From Caenicola sp034331105 (GTDB lineage Bacteria; Synergistota; Synergistia; Synergistales; Synergistaceae), in the NCBI GenBank assembly GCA_034331105.1, contig JAXQGB010000012.1, forward strand, positions 1 through 64,000: a stretch of 64,000 nucleotides of DNA, in the 5' to 3' direction. A model generated the notes under the pieces. The model had not been told where the DNA came from. It ran no database searches and worked only from the letters and a program-made list of their open reading frames with translations. The translations under genes and the position numbers were made by a program. Numbering within the stretch: the stretch's first letter is position 1; each line of letters opens with the position of its first letter. Below, one piece after another: positions 41,074-47,792 of the stretch.

Positions 41074-41331
41074 TCAGGAATTCCGTCCCTTTGACATGAC
41101 CGCTTTGACAGAAACTGCCTTTATCTTCCCAAGCTTCCCTGTCAGAGCGCTTATTTCGTCCGGCGTGGCGTCAAGGACCAGGGATATCACACTTACCCCC
41201 CGTTCCCTGTAAGGGATCCCCATTCTGCCGATAATTATTCCGCTGTGTTCGTGGAGAACTTCGTTCACTTCCCTCACTGAATCGGGATCTTCAACTATTA
41301 CGGCTGCCACTCCTATTCTGGTTTCTTCCAT
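41074..41331 (-). CDS. TM1266-type (iron-only hydrogenase system) ACT-like regulator
   Basis: Small ferredoxin-fold/ACT-like protein of about 85 residues (METRIGV-type start, EHSGIIIGRMGIPYRERGVSVISLVLDATPDEISALTGKLG). This family, typified by Thermotoga TM1266, is encoded beside hydrogenase maturases and is thought to regulate them. ATG 41331 fits the family N-terminus; the open frame to 41382 runs into a terminator hairpin and is not likely used. It is first in the operon ending with hydF and is preceded by an attenuator-like leader. Confidence 0.85.
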   Translation of the reverse strand: MEETRIGVAAVIVEDPDSVREVNEVLHEHSGIIIGRMGIPYRERGVSVISLVLDATPDEISALTGKLGKIKAVSVKAVMSKGRNS

Positions 41332-41367
41332 AAGATCCGCACCTGCCTCGTAAAAATTGATAAAAAA

Positions 41368-41396
41368 AGAAGCCTTTCGCAAAGCGAAAGGCTTCT
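41368..41396 (-). terminator. terminator in the TM1266-hydF leader
   Basis: Perfect 13-bp stem AGAAGCCTTTCGC, loop TTT, then T7 on the minus strand, 37 bases before the regulator ATG. Position indicates attenuation of the hydF operon. Confidence 0.88.
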
Positions 41397-41471
41397 GACG
41401 GCGTCATGATCAATGACTCTCAGCGACCCTTCCCCCTGCACGGTAAATTTCCCTGCAGACAGACAGTCCGG

Positions 41472-41525
41472 TTATGGGCATTTCATCCGCCCTGTCGGAG
41501 GATCCGGCAAAGAAGAAGTTATCAT
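41472..41525 (-). CDS. 17-residue leader peptide candidate
   Basis: ORF MITSSLPDPPTGRMKCP in the 5' leader of the TM1266-hydF operon, about 17 bases after the predicted start of transcription. The ribosome site is poor (TTGGA adjacent). Base pattern around it (CTTCTTTGCCGGATCC ... CCGGACTG) resembles the paaK leaders, and a Cys codon again precedes the stop. Weak evidence taken alone. Confidence 0.3.
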   Translation of the reverse strand: MITSSLPDPPTGRMKCP

Positions 41526-41548
41526 TCCAATAAATTGATATCTAAAAA

Positions 41549-41578
41549 AGTATAGATGCTTTGTGATAAAAGTGTCAA
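41549..41578 (-). promoter_or_regulatory. promoter of the TM1266-SBP-hydF operon
   Basis: TTGACA (41573-41578), 18 bases, TATACT (41549-41554) on the minus strand; about 150 bases of leader follow before the terminator. Confidence 0.7.
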
Positions 41579-41668
41579 TGTTAACTTGCTGTTTTGTCCA
41601 TATTTTCCACTTTTGTTCATATCAGGCTATATCAGCTAAAAATTAGAATTGTCTGAAACGTAAGATTC

Positions 41669-41697
41669 TTAGATACAAAGGTTTTCCATGCTATAAT
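41669..41697 (+). promoter_or_regulatory. probable promoter of the rubredoxin-domain gene
   Basis: TTAGAT (41669-41674), 17 bases, TATAAT (41692-41697). The rest of 41579-41804 shows no gene; it is AT-rich. Confidence 0.5.
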
Positions 41698-41804
41698 TAT
41701 AATCGTCTTAAGTATTTGACAGTTTGCCGATTGACCACAACAAACTGGATCAAATATGGTTTTCTCAAAATAAAACATTAACAAATACCCGGGAGGTAGA
41801 TATC

Positions 41805-42134
41805 ATGTTGTTCAAGTGTTCAGTATGCAATTACATCCACGAAGGTCCCGAAGCTCCTGAAAAGTGCCCCAAGTGCGGAGCCGAAAAGGATAAGTTCACT
41901 GCCCTCACAGAAGAAGAAGCGAAGAAGGTCCTTATGTCTGTCCGCACCAACGACATCCACATGGAGATAGTAAAGCTTGCCAACAAACTCAAGGCACTTG
42001 CTGAAGAGGGTATCGTGATCGACCTCGATCCTCCGTGCGTTGCACTCTTCAAACAGGCAGTCGAAGAAGCAACAGTGATCAAGCAGAGAAGCAAAGCCGA
42101 GATCGCAGGCCACGTAAGCAGAGGCAAGTGGTAA
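41805..42134 (+). CDS. rubredoxin-domain protein with helical C-terminus
   Basis: Protein of 109 residues from ATG 41805 (GGGAGG nine bases away). An N-terminal rubredoxin-like zinc/iron knuckle (FKCSVCNYIHEGPEAPEKCPKCGAEK, Cys pairs 5/8 and 21/24) is followed by a helical region rich in Lys/Glu with a single Cys (DLDPPCVALFKQAVEE). Similar knuckles end rubrerythrins, but the ferritin-like four-helix bundle is absent. Probably a small electron carrier or sensor in oxidative-stress defence. It is monocistronic with a terminator. Confidence 0.8.
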   Translation: MLFKCSVCNYIHEGPEAPEKCPKCGAEKDKFTALTEEEAKKVLMSVRTNDIHMEIVKLANKLKALAEEGIVIDLDPPCVALFKQAVEEATVIKQRSKAEIAGHVSRGKW

Positions 42135-42168
42135 TATACTTCTGACACAGTCATATCTTAAAAGAGAC

Positions 42169-42197
42169 GGGGCTCCCTTTCGGGAGCCCCTGATTTT
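42169..42197 (+). terminator. rho-independent terminator after the rubredoxin-domain gene
   Basis: GGGGCTCCC-TTTC-GGGAGCCCC then TGATTTTT. Confidence 0.92.
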
Positions 42198-42216
42198 TAT
42201 CAGATAACATGTTCAC

Positions 42217-42792
42217 CTATATCTTTTCGAGTTTTTCTTTGAGTTCCAGCCCGTCGTGCCAGGCTTTTCCAATTTCTTCCCCTATCGACCAGTAACGGTT
42301 GTCGGGCATGCTGAGACAGAAGGGTGAGACCTTTGTTATATCGGGGGCTCCTTTAGTCATATATTTATCTTCGGACCAGACGTTCCTGACTTCACCGATG
42401 AAAATCGTATCCACCTCAAGCCGGAGAGACTCTATCAACCTGCACTCCATTGTGACGGGACATTCGCTTATCATCGGTGCGTTTTTCAGCGATCCGTAAA
42501 ATATGTCAAAAACTTTTGACTTATCATATTCCCTTCCGCTTACGAGTCCCATCAGATCTGTCTTTGCGATCAGATCCACCGAAGGTATGTTGATGCTGAA
42601 CTCTTTGTTTTCAAAAATCCCTTCTGCCGTGAATTTATTACCTATCGCAATACACATTGCGTTTGGTGAAGCGTTTACACGGCTGACCCACGCCACTGCC
42701 ATGAAATTGGGTCTGCCCCCCTTGCATGAACCGACGAGGACCATTGGCATGGGAAGTAAAAACGCATTGTTTCCTATCGATTTTTTTTCCAT
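42217..42792 (-). CDS. flavin reductase family protein
   Basis: FMN-binding split-barrel protein of about 191 residues (flavoredoxin/flavin reductase-like domain). Marks: LPMPMVLVGSCKGGRPNFMAVAWVSRVNASP at the N-terminus, IAIGNKFTAEGIFENKEFSINIPS, and DLMGLVSGREYDKSKVF. GGAGGTG places the start at ATG 42792; the ATG at 42807 forms part of that ribosome site's upstream context. Usually transfers electrons from reduced pyridine nucleotide or ferredoxin; partner unknown. Confidence 0.9.
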   Translation of the reverse strand: MEKKSIGNNAFLLPMPMVLVGSCKGGRPNFMAVAWVSRVNASPNAMCIAIGNKFTAEGIFENKEFSINIPSVDLIAKTDLMGLVSGREYDKSKVFDIFYGSLKNAPMISECPVTMECRLIESLRLEVDTIFIGEVRNVWSEDKYMTKGAPDITKVSPFCLSMPDNRYWSIGEEIGKAWHDGLELKEKLEKI

Positions 42793-42983
42793 GTCGCACA
42801 CCTCCATATTTCATAAAAAGTAAGTACCATGCAGGGAGAATGTCAAAACTTGCACAGCTTCAGTTTAACATCATTCAGCAAATATCTGAATGGTAGGACG
42901 GAAATTATCAAGCTTTATTTTTCTTCTTTACTGCTATCATATACAGGACACATATCCCGACAGTTATTTCGAAGGTGGTCGAA

Positions 42984-44180
42984 TTGTTCGATTTTTTGAT
43001 CAGAAGGTTTATCACAGACAGCCAAAACCACGAAGACCCATCAGTGAGAAAAGGCTATGGCGTTTTCTCCGGCATCATAGGTCTTATCCTTAATATTGTG
43101 CTCAGCCTGAGCAAGATCATTGCAGGAACGGTCTTCAACAGCATATCAGTGACCGCGGACGGCATAAACAATATGTCGGACGCAGGCTCATCAATAGTGA
43201 CCCTCATCGGCTTCAAAATGTCAGGCAAACCCGCAGACAGAGATCACCCTTTCGGACACGCCAGGATAGAGTACCTCACCGGATTCATCCTTGGGATAGT
43301 CATATTGTTCGTAGGGGTAGAGCTTATAAGGTCCTCTGCAAATAAGATAATGTACCCCCAGCCTGCGACCTATTCAACGATAATGTTTGTCATCCTGGCT
43401 CTTTCGATAGCCGTTAAGTTATGGCTCAGCAGGTTATATGCAAGGATAGCGGATATCATTTCATCTTCGACGATAAAGGCTGCTTCATTAGATTCAGCGA
43501 ATGACGTCCTGGCCACTTCGGCAGTCCTTATCGGGGCACTGATATCCAAATTTACCGGGGTTGAAATAGACGGTTGGATGGGCATAGGGGTCGCACTTTT
43601 TGTTCTCTGGTCGGGAATTCAGATACTTAAATCTATACTGGGACCGATATTGGGACAGATGCCCGACCCGGAACTCGTCGACAGTATAGAAAAAAAGATC
43701 CTGTCATACGACGGAATATTAAATATTCATGATCTTGTGATACACAATTACGGCCCCGCGGTATATTTTGCCACCGTACACGCAGAAGTTCACGCGAACG
43801 AAAGCTTCTTAAAATCACATGACATCATAGACTGCATTGAAAGGGACTGCGCCAGAGACCTCAATATTAACCTGGTAATACATATGGACCCGATAATTAC
43901 TGATGACGAAGAGGTCAACAGACTGAAAAAGATGACAGAAGAAATAGTGACAAACATCGACCAACGCTTCACCATACATGATTTCAGGATAGTGAAAGGC
44001 GAAACTCACACCAACCTGATCTTTGACGTTGTGGTACCTGCTGAGCTTGATGTATCCGCGACCAAACTTACCCATAAGATAGAAACTGCAATAAAGACAG
44101 TGGATCCTAATTATTATCCCGTGATAACAGTCGACAAAAATTATGTCTCGACCTGCATCAACGGTTCTATTGACATATAG
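42984..44180 (+). CDS. cation diffusion facilitator (CDF) metal transporter
   Basis: Inner-membrane proton/metal antiporter of about 398 residues. Six helices with metal-site residues in VTADGINNMSDAGSSIV (DxxxD-type, helix II) and SLDSANDVLATSAVL (helix V), the DHPFGHARIEY loop, and a long cytosolic C-terminal domain with histidine-containing strands. The tail after residue 300 is longer than the minimal family. The open frame begins at GTG 42975; AAGGTGG supports TTG 42984. Likely exports Zn, Fe, Mn or Co; specificity is not readable here. Confidence 0.92.
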   Translation: MFDFLIRRFITDSQNHEDPSVRKGYGVFSGIIGLILNIVLSLSKIIAGTVFNSISVTADGINNMSDAGSSIVTLIGFKMSGKPADRDHPFGHARIEYLTGFILGIVILFVGVELIRSSANKIMYPQPATYSTIMFVILALSIAVKLWLSRLYARIADIISSSTIKAASLDSANDVLATSAVLIGALISKFTGVEIDGWMGIGVALFVLWSGIQILKSILGPILGQMPDPELVDSIEKKILSYDGILNIHDLVIHNYGPAVYFATVHAEVHANESFLKSHDIIDCIERDCARDLNINLVIHMDPIITDDEEVNRLKKMTEEIVTNIDQRFTIHDFRIVKGETHTNLIFDVVVPAELDVSATKLTHKIETAIKTVDPNYYPVITVDKNYVSTCINGSIDI

Positions 44181-44185
44181 ATAAT

Positions 44186-44219
44186 GCTCAGCGGCCGGCG
44201 TAAACGCCGGCCGCTGAGC
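44186..44219. terminator. strong hairpin between convergent genes
   Basis: Perfect 15-bp stem GCTCAGCGGCCGGCG with loop TAAA, without a clear T-run. It lies between the CDF gene and the convergent aminotransferase; probably a terminator or mRNA-stabilising hairpin. Confidence 0.6.
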
Positions 44220-44273
44220 CACCAAATTGATTCCAACCACTAAAGTCTGTTCCCTATATTCCCTAAATTTTGT

Positions 44274-45455
44274 TCAGCTGTTTTCTCTCTTATCAAGCGC
44301 GGCTGCTATTCTCTCCAGGCCTTCTGCAAGTTGTTTTCTTGTAGTTCCGACATTAATACGTGCAAAGCCGTCACCTTCGGATCCGAAGTCAAGACCCTTG
44401 TTCAGTGCCACCCTGGCCTCTTTCGCGAGGAATTCGGGGAGGGTTTTACCGTCAAAACCGTAGCCTCTGAAATCTATCCAGAAGATATATGTGCCCTCGG
44501 GATGGTCCATTTTTGCTTTGGGCATACGTTCCCTTACGAACTTCTCGGCATAGTCCCTGTTGCCCTCCAGATATGCCACCATTTCGTCAGCCCAGCCCGC
44601 GCACTTTGTGTAGGCAGCCTCCATTGCTACAAGTCCCATCGCATTGAGCCTTGAAAGGTGGAACCTGACAAGTACAGACTTGTACTGCTCCATCAGTGAA
44701 CTGTCAGGAATGACCACAACTGATGACGAGAGCCCTGCAAGGTTAAAGGTCTTGCTCGGTGCGATATAGGTGAGGGTGCGCTTCTCCATTCCGGGAAGAG
44801 TGGCAAGGCATGTATGCTTCGCGTCACTGAAGACTATGTCCTGGTGTATTTCATCGGACAGTATAAGCATATCTTTGAGTTCCGCTATCTCAGCCAGTTT
44901 TTCAAGTTCATCCTTTGTCCACACACGGGATACGGGGTTGTGCGGACTGCAGAATATTAGCGTACGGCATGTCGGGGTGATAAGCTTTTCCAGACCGTCC
45001 AGATCCATTACAAATCTGCCGTTCTCCCGTTTCAGGGGGTTTTTCACAACATGCCTGCCTGCCGTCTCGATAATTTCATAAAATGGGGGGTAGACAGGAG
45101 TCTGAAGGATGATCCCGTCGCCGGGTTTGGTATAGGCTTCAATAGCGAAGGCAAGTCCCCCGACCACTCCGGGGGCCCACGTCACAGCGCTTTTGTCAAA
45201 GCTCCACCCATGACGGAACTTTTCCCAGTTCACTACCGATCCGATAAGGCTCTCCTTTACGACAGGATAACCGAGGACCCCATGCTTCAGTTTCTCCTCT
45301 ATCGCCTCTATTACCTCAGGAGGTGATCTGAAGTCCATATCTGCGACCCAATAGGGCAGCAGGTCAGGATCCCCGAAACGCTCTCCCATAAGGTCCCATT
45401 TCATCGAACTTGTGTTGCGCCGTTCAATATATTCATCAAAATTATACTTACCCAT
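44274..45455 (-). CDS. MalY/PatB-type PLP C-S lyase
   Basis: Fold-type I PLP enzyme, 393 residues, of the MalY/PatB group that cleaves cystathionine or cysteine to release H2S/thiol. Marks: LPYWVADMDFRSPPEVIEAI at the N-terminus, GVVGGLAFAIEAYTKPGD, QTPVYPPFYEII, FCSPHNPVSRVW, DEIHQDIVF, and the PLP lysine in APSKTFNLAGLSSS. Arg in the INVGT region binds the carboxylate. Stand-alone gene. Aminotransferase activity on related substrates is possible. Confidence 0.93.
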   Translation of the reverse strand: MGKYNFDEYIERRNTSSMKWDLMGERFGDPDLLPYWVADMDFRSPPEVIEAIEEKLKHGVLGYPVVKESLIGSVVNWEKFRHGWSFDKSAVTWAPGVVGGLAFAIEAYTKPGDGIILQTPVYPPFYEIIETAGRHVVKNPLKRENGRFVMDLDGLEKLITPTCRTLIFCSPHNPVSRVWTKDELEKLAEIAELKDMLILSDEIHQDIVFSDAKHTCLATLPGMEKRTLTYIAPSKTFNLAGLSSSVVVIPDSSLMEQYKSVLVRFHLSRLNAMGLVAMEAAYTKCAGWADEMVAYLEGNRDYAEKFVRERMPKAKMDHPEGTYIFWIDFRGYGFDGKTLPEFLAKEARVALNKGLDFGSEGDGFARINVGTTRKQLAEGLERIAAALDKRENS

Positions 45456-45497
45456 TAAAAGGCCTCCCTATAAAGAATAAAAAACAATATAACTTAT

Positions 45498-46268
45498 TCA
45501 GACGATAGCTGCTACAGCAAAATAAAGCACAGACGGGCAGACAAGACATCCCAGTCCGGTATAAAAGGTGGACGTCATTGCCGCATATGGAACCAGTGCA
45601 GGGTCTATGGCTGCCATTGCCGCAGAAGTTCCGCTTGTCGTTCCCAGAAGGCCGCCGAAGATGATAGCTTCCCTTGGAGTATCTATCCTGATCACCTTTG
45701 AGACAAGGGGCGTTATAACCATTACAGCTATAGACTTGACCACGCCGATCCCGATAGAAAGGGCTATGACGGAAGAATCGACACCGAGAGCAGCTCCTGT
45801 TATTGGCCCGACTACAAATGTGACAGCCCCCGCTCCAATAGTAGTGATATCTTCTGCAGAGGTATAACCGCCAAACCAGGCGAAGATCGCCCCTATCGTA
45901 AAGGAAAAAAGGACCCCGAGAACAAGCGAGACAAAACCTGCCAAGCCCGATTTCCTCAGTTCGTTGAAGTCGGCTCCGAAAGCTGTTGCCACTATAGTAA
46001 AATCTCTCATCATCGAACCGCCCAGCAGGCCTATCCCGGCAAAGACAGGAATATCAGAAATGCCTTTGCCCCCTCCCGTCATCCTGCCCCCGACATATGC
46101 CATCAAAAGGCCGAAGAGTATGGCTATCGATGATCCGTTGAGCTTTCCCTTCGTCAAATATTTTGAAAGGGCGTAGGAGACAAAGGTCACCAGCCCCACC
46201 ACGGCGAAAGCTGTAACTAGTGGATTCTTTATCAGCATTTTTTCAGCTATCTCAATAAGTCCAGTCAT
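45498..46268 (-). CDS. madM: malonate transporter subunit MadM-like
   Basis: Large subunit of the MadLM carrier family, about 256 residues, eight or so helices. Marks: KNPLVTAFAVVGLVTFVSYALSK-type start, GGRMTGGGKGISDIPVFAG, GGSMMRDFTIVATAFGA, AGAVTFVVGPITGAALG and LGTTSGTSAAMAAIDP. The ATG at 46268 overlaps the end of the madL-like gene as ATGA; an upstream frame to 46379 lies inside it. MadLM imports malonate with Na+. No malonate decarboxylase genes are in the window. Confidence 0.88.
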   Translation of the reverse strand: MTGLIEIAEKMLIKNPLVTAFAVVGLVTFVSYALSKYLTKGKLNGSSIAILFGLLMAYVGGRMTGGGKGISDIPVFAGIGLLGGSMMRDFTIVATAFGADFNELRKSGLAGFVSLVLGVLFSFTIGAIFAWFGGYTSAEDITTIGAGAVTFVVGPITGAALGVDSSVIALSIGIGVVKSIAVMVITPLVSKVIRIDTPREAIIFGGLLGTTSGTSAAMAAIDPALVPYAAMTSTFYTGLGCLVCPSVLYFAVAAIV

Positions 46269-46657
46269 TCCATGCCTTCCTCCCCCTGTTTCTCCTTCGA
46301 AGAGGATATCCTGCTGACGAAAGGTATTAGGCAGAGACTGAGGACCGTCAGGGTGATCCCGCAGAGAATGGCAAGCCATCCGCTCCTTACAGCCTTCACG
46401 ACGTCCTGAGATGCCGACATAGCTATAACGACAGGGATATACATATTCTGCCAGAACTTGAGTCCGTCGCTAAAACGCTCGTTCCGCAAGCTGTTCTTCA
46501 CGGTTTCCGAATAGCTGCACAGAAGGAGCAGAAAGAGCATAGCAAATCCGACCCCGCCTACGTTGGCGTTCAGACCGACAAGCCTGCCCATGACCTCTCC
46601 GACAAAGAGGCCTGCAAAATAACAGAGGGAAAGCATAAGGACTCCGTAAATGACCAA
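46265..46657 (-). CDS. madL: malonate transporter subunit MadL-like
   Basis: Small subunit of about 130 residues with four hydrophobic segments (VIYGVLMLSLCYFAGLFVGEVMG; VGGVGFAMLFLLLLCSYS; YIPVVIAMSASQDVVKAV). It starts with TTG behind a G-rich site and is coupled to madM by ATGA. MadL and MadM together form one carrier. This pair lies directly downstream of the glycyl radical enzyme operon on the same strand, but a terminator separates them. Confidence 0.87.
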   Translation of the reverse strand: MVIYGVLMLSLCYFAGLFVGEVMGRLVGLNANVGGVGFAMLFLLLLCSYSETVKNSLRNERFSDGLKFWQNMYIPVVIAMSASQDVVKAVRSGWLAILCGITLTVLSLCLIPFVSRISSSKEKQGEEGME

Positions 46658-46762
46658 ATAAAAACACCCCGGAAAAATTCGGATTATTATCTCTCAAAAC
46701 CAAGCTAACAGCCTGTTTAATTTAATCCATTTCCATCCGCCTGTCCAATACGAAAATGAACA

Positions 46763-46797
46763 AAAAAGCGCCGGCAGCTTTTTCTCTTTGCCGGCAC
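46763..46797 (-). terminator. terminator of the glycyl radical enzyme operon
   Basis: GCCGGCA / TGCCGGC stem with a 12-base loop followed by GCTTTTTT on the minus strand, 40 bases after the activase stop. Confidence 0.8.
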
Positions 46798-46836
46798 TCC
46801 AATAATATTTCAAAAACGTAACTCTTTATACTGCTC

Positions 46837-47790
46837 CTAATTATTAAGCGGTATTCCGTTTATCCTGACCGGGACACCTGCTATTTCTTGAAACTTCATA
46901 GCTTTTCCCTTCAGGAATTCAAGGCTCGGTGTCTTGATTTCCTGCAGGGGATATTCAAGCCCCATGTTTTTGTACGTTTCTGTTCCAAGCCTGTGATATG
47001 CCAGAAATTCCATAAACTTGATCTTTTTAAGCCCTTTTATAAACTCGGCTGACTTTCTGATCGCATCATCAGAATCATTCAGCCCCGGAATAAGTGGGGT
47101 CCTTATCACAAGGTCAAAATCATAGGGAGAGGCGTCTGCGCGTTTGATATTTTCCAATATCACCCTATTGTCGACACCTGTTAATTTCTTATGCTCCTCA
47201 GGATCGGCGTGCTTCAGGTCAACATAGAGAAGGTTCAGGAGAGGAAGGATGCTCTCTATCTTTTCCCATGGGGAGAAAAAGCTTGTTTCAAGGGCTCTGT
47301 TTATTCCTCTTTCCCTGCATCCGATCAATATTTCGCGTACAAATTCAGCCTGATCAAAAGGCTCGCCTCCGCTTATCGTTACCCCTCCGCCTGAATGAAA
47401 ATAAAAGACTTCGTCTTTTGATATCTCGTGAATAACCTGTTTGGGGGTCATACGGACTCCGTAGCCCTTAAGGGCTGAAGATGGGCATTTTTTCACACAC
47501 ACCATACATCCGTCACATTTATCCCTGTCAATCGACACCATCTCTTTTTCTTCGTCTATAGAAAGTGCTTTTTGGGGGCAGACAGAGACACATAACCCGC
47601 AAAGGATGCATTTTTCCCCGATATAGCCTATCTCAGGGCAGAACTTCTGTGATTCGGGCGTGGAACACCAGAGGCACCTAAGAGGACAGCCCTTTAAAAA
47701 TACGACTGTCCTCAAGCCTTCCCCATCGTGGATCGAAGTCTTTTCGATCCGCAGAACATTTCCCTCTATAGGGGCGGAAGATCTTCCCAT
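46837..47790 (-). CDS. glycyl-radical enzyme activating protein (radical SAM)
   Basis: Radical SAM activase of about 317 residues that installs the glycyl radical on the neighbouring enzyme. The SAM cluster motif is CPLRCLWC (CxxxCxxC) near residue 35; two further [4Fe-4S] motifs, CILCGLCVSVCP and CDGCMVCVKKCP, form the ferredoxin-like insert of lyase and dehydratase activases (PFL activase lacks it). SGGGVTISGGEPFDQ follows. Start GTG 47802 would overlap the enzyme gene; ATG 47790 is two bases after its stop. Confidence 0.94.
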   Translation of the reverse strand: MGRSSAPIEGNVLRIEKTSIHDGEGLRTVVFLKGCPLRCLWCSTPESQKFCPEIGYIGEKCILCGLCVSVCPQKALSIDEEKEMVSIDRDKCDGCMVCVKKCPSSALKGYGVRMTPKQVIHEISKDEVFYFHSGGGVTISGGEPFDQAEFVREILIGCRERGINRALETSFFSPWEKIESILPLLNLLYVDLKHADPEEHKKLTGVDNRVILENIKRADASPYDFDLVIRTPLIPGLNDSDDAIRKSAEFIKGLKKIKFMEFLAYHRLGTETYKNMGLEYPLQEIKTPSLEFLKGKAMKFQEIAGVPVRINGIPLNN

Positions 47791-47792
47791 TT

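Noticed and set aside
41368..41578. Known riboswitch (SAM, TPP, glycine, cobalamin or T-box) in the hydF and paaK leaders
   Set aside because: Core motifs of these classes, such as the T-box GGTGG element or the SAM-I kink-turn context, were not found; only a partial CTTATC resemblance exists.
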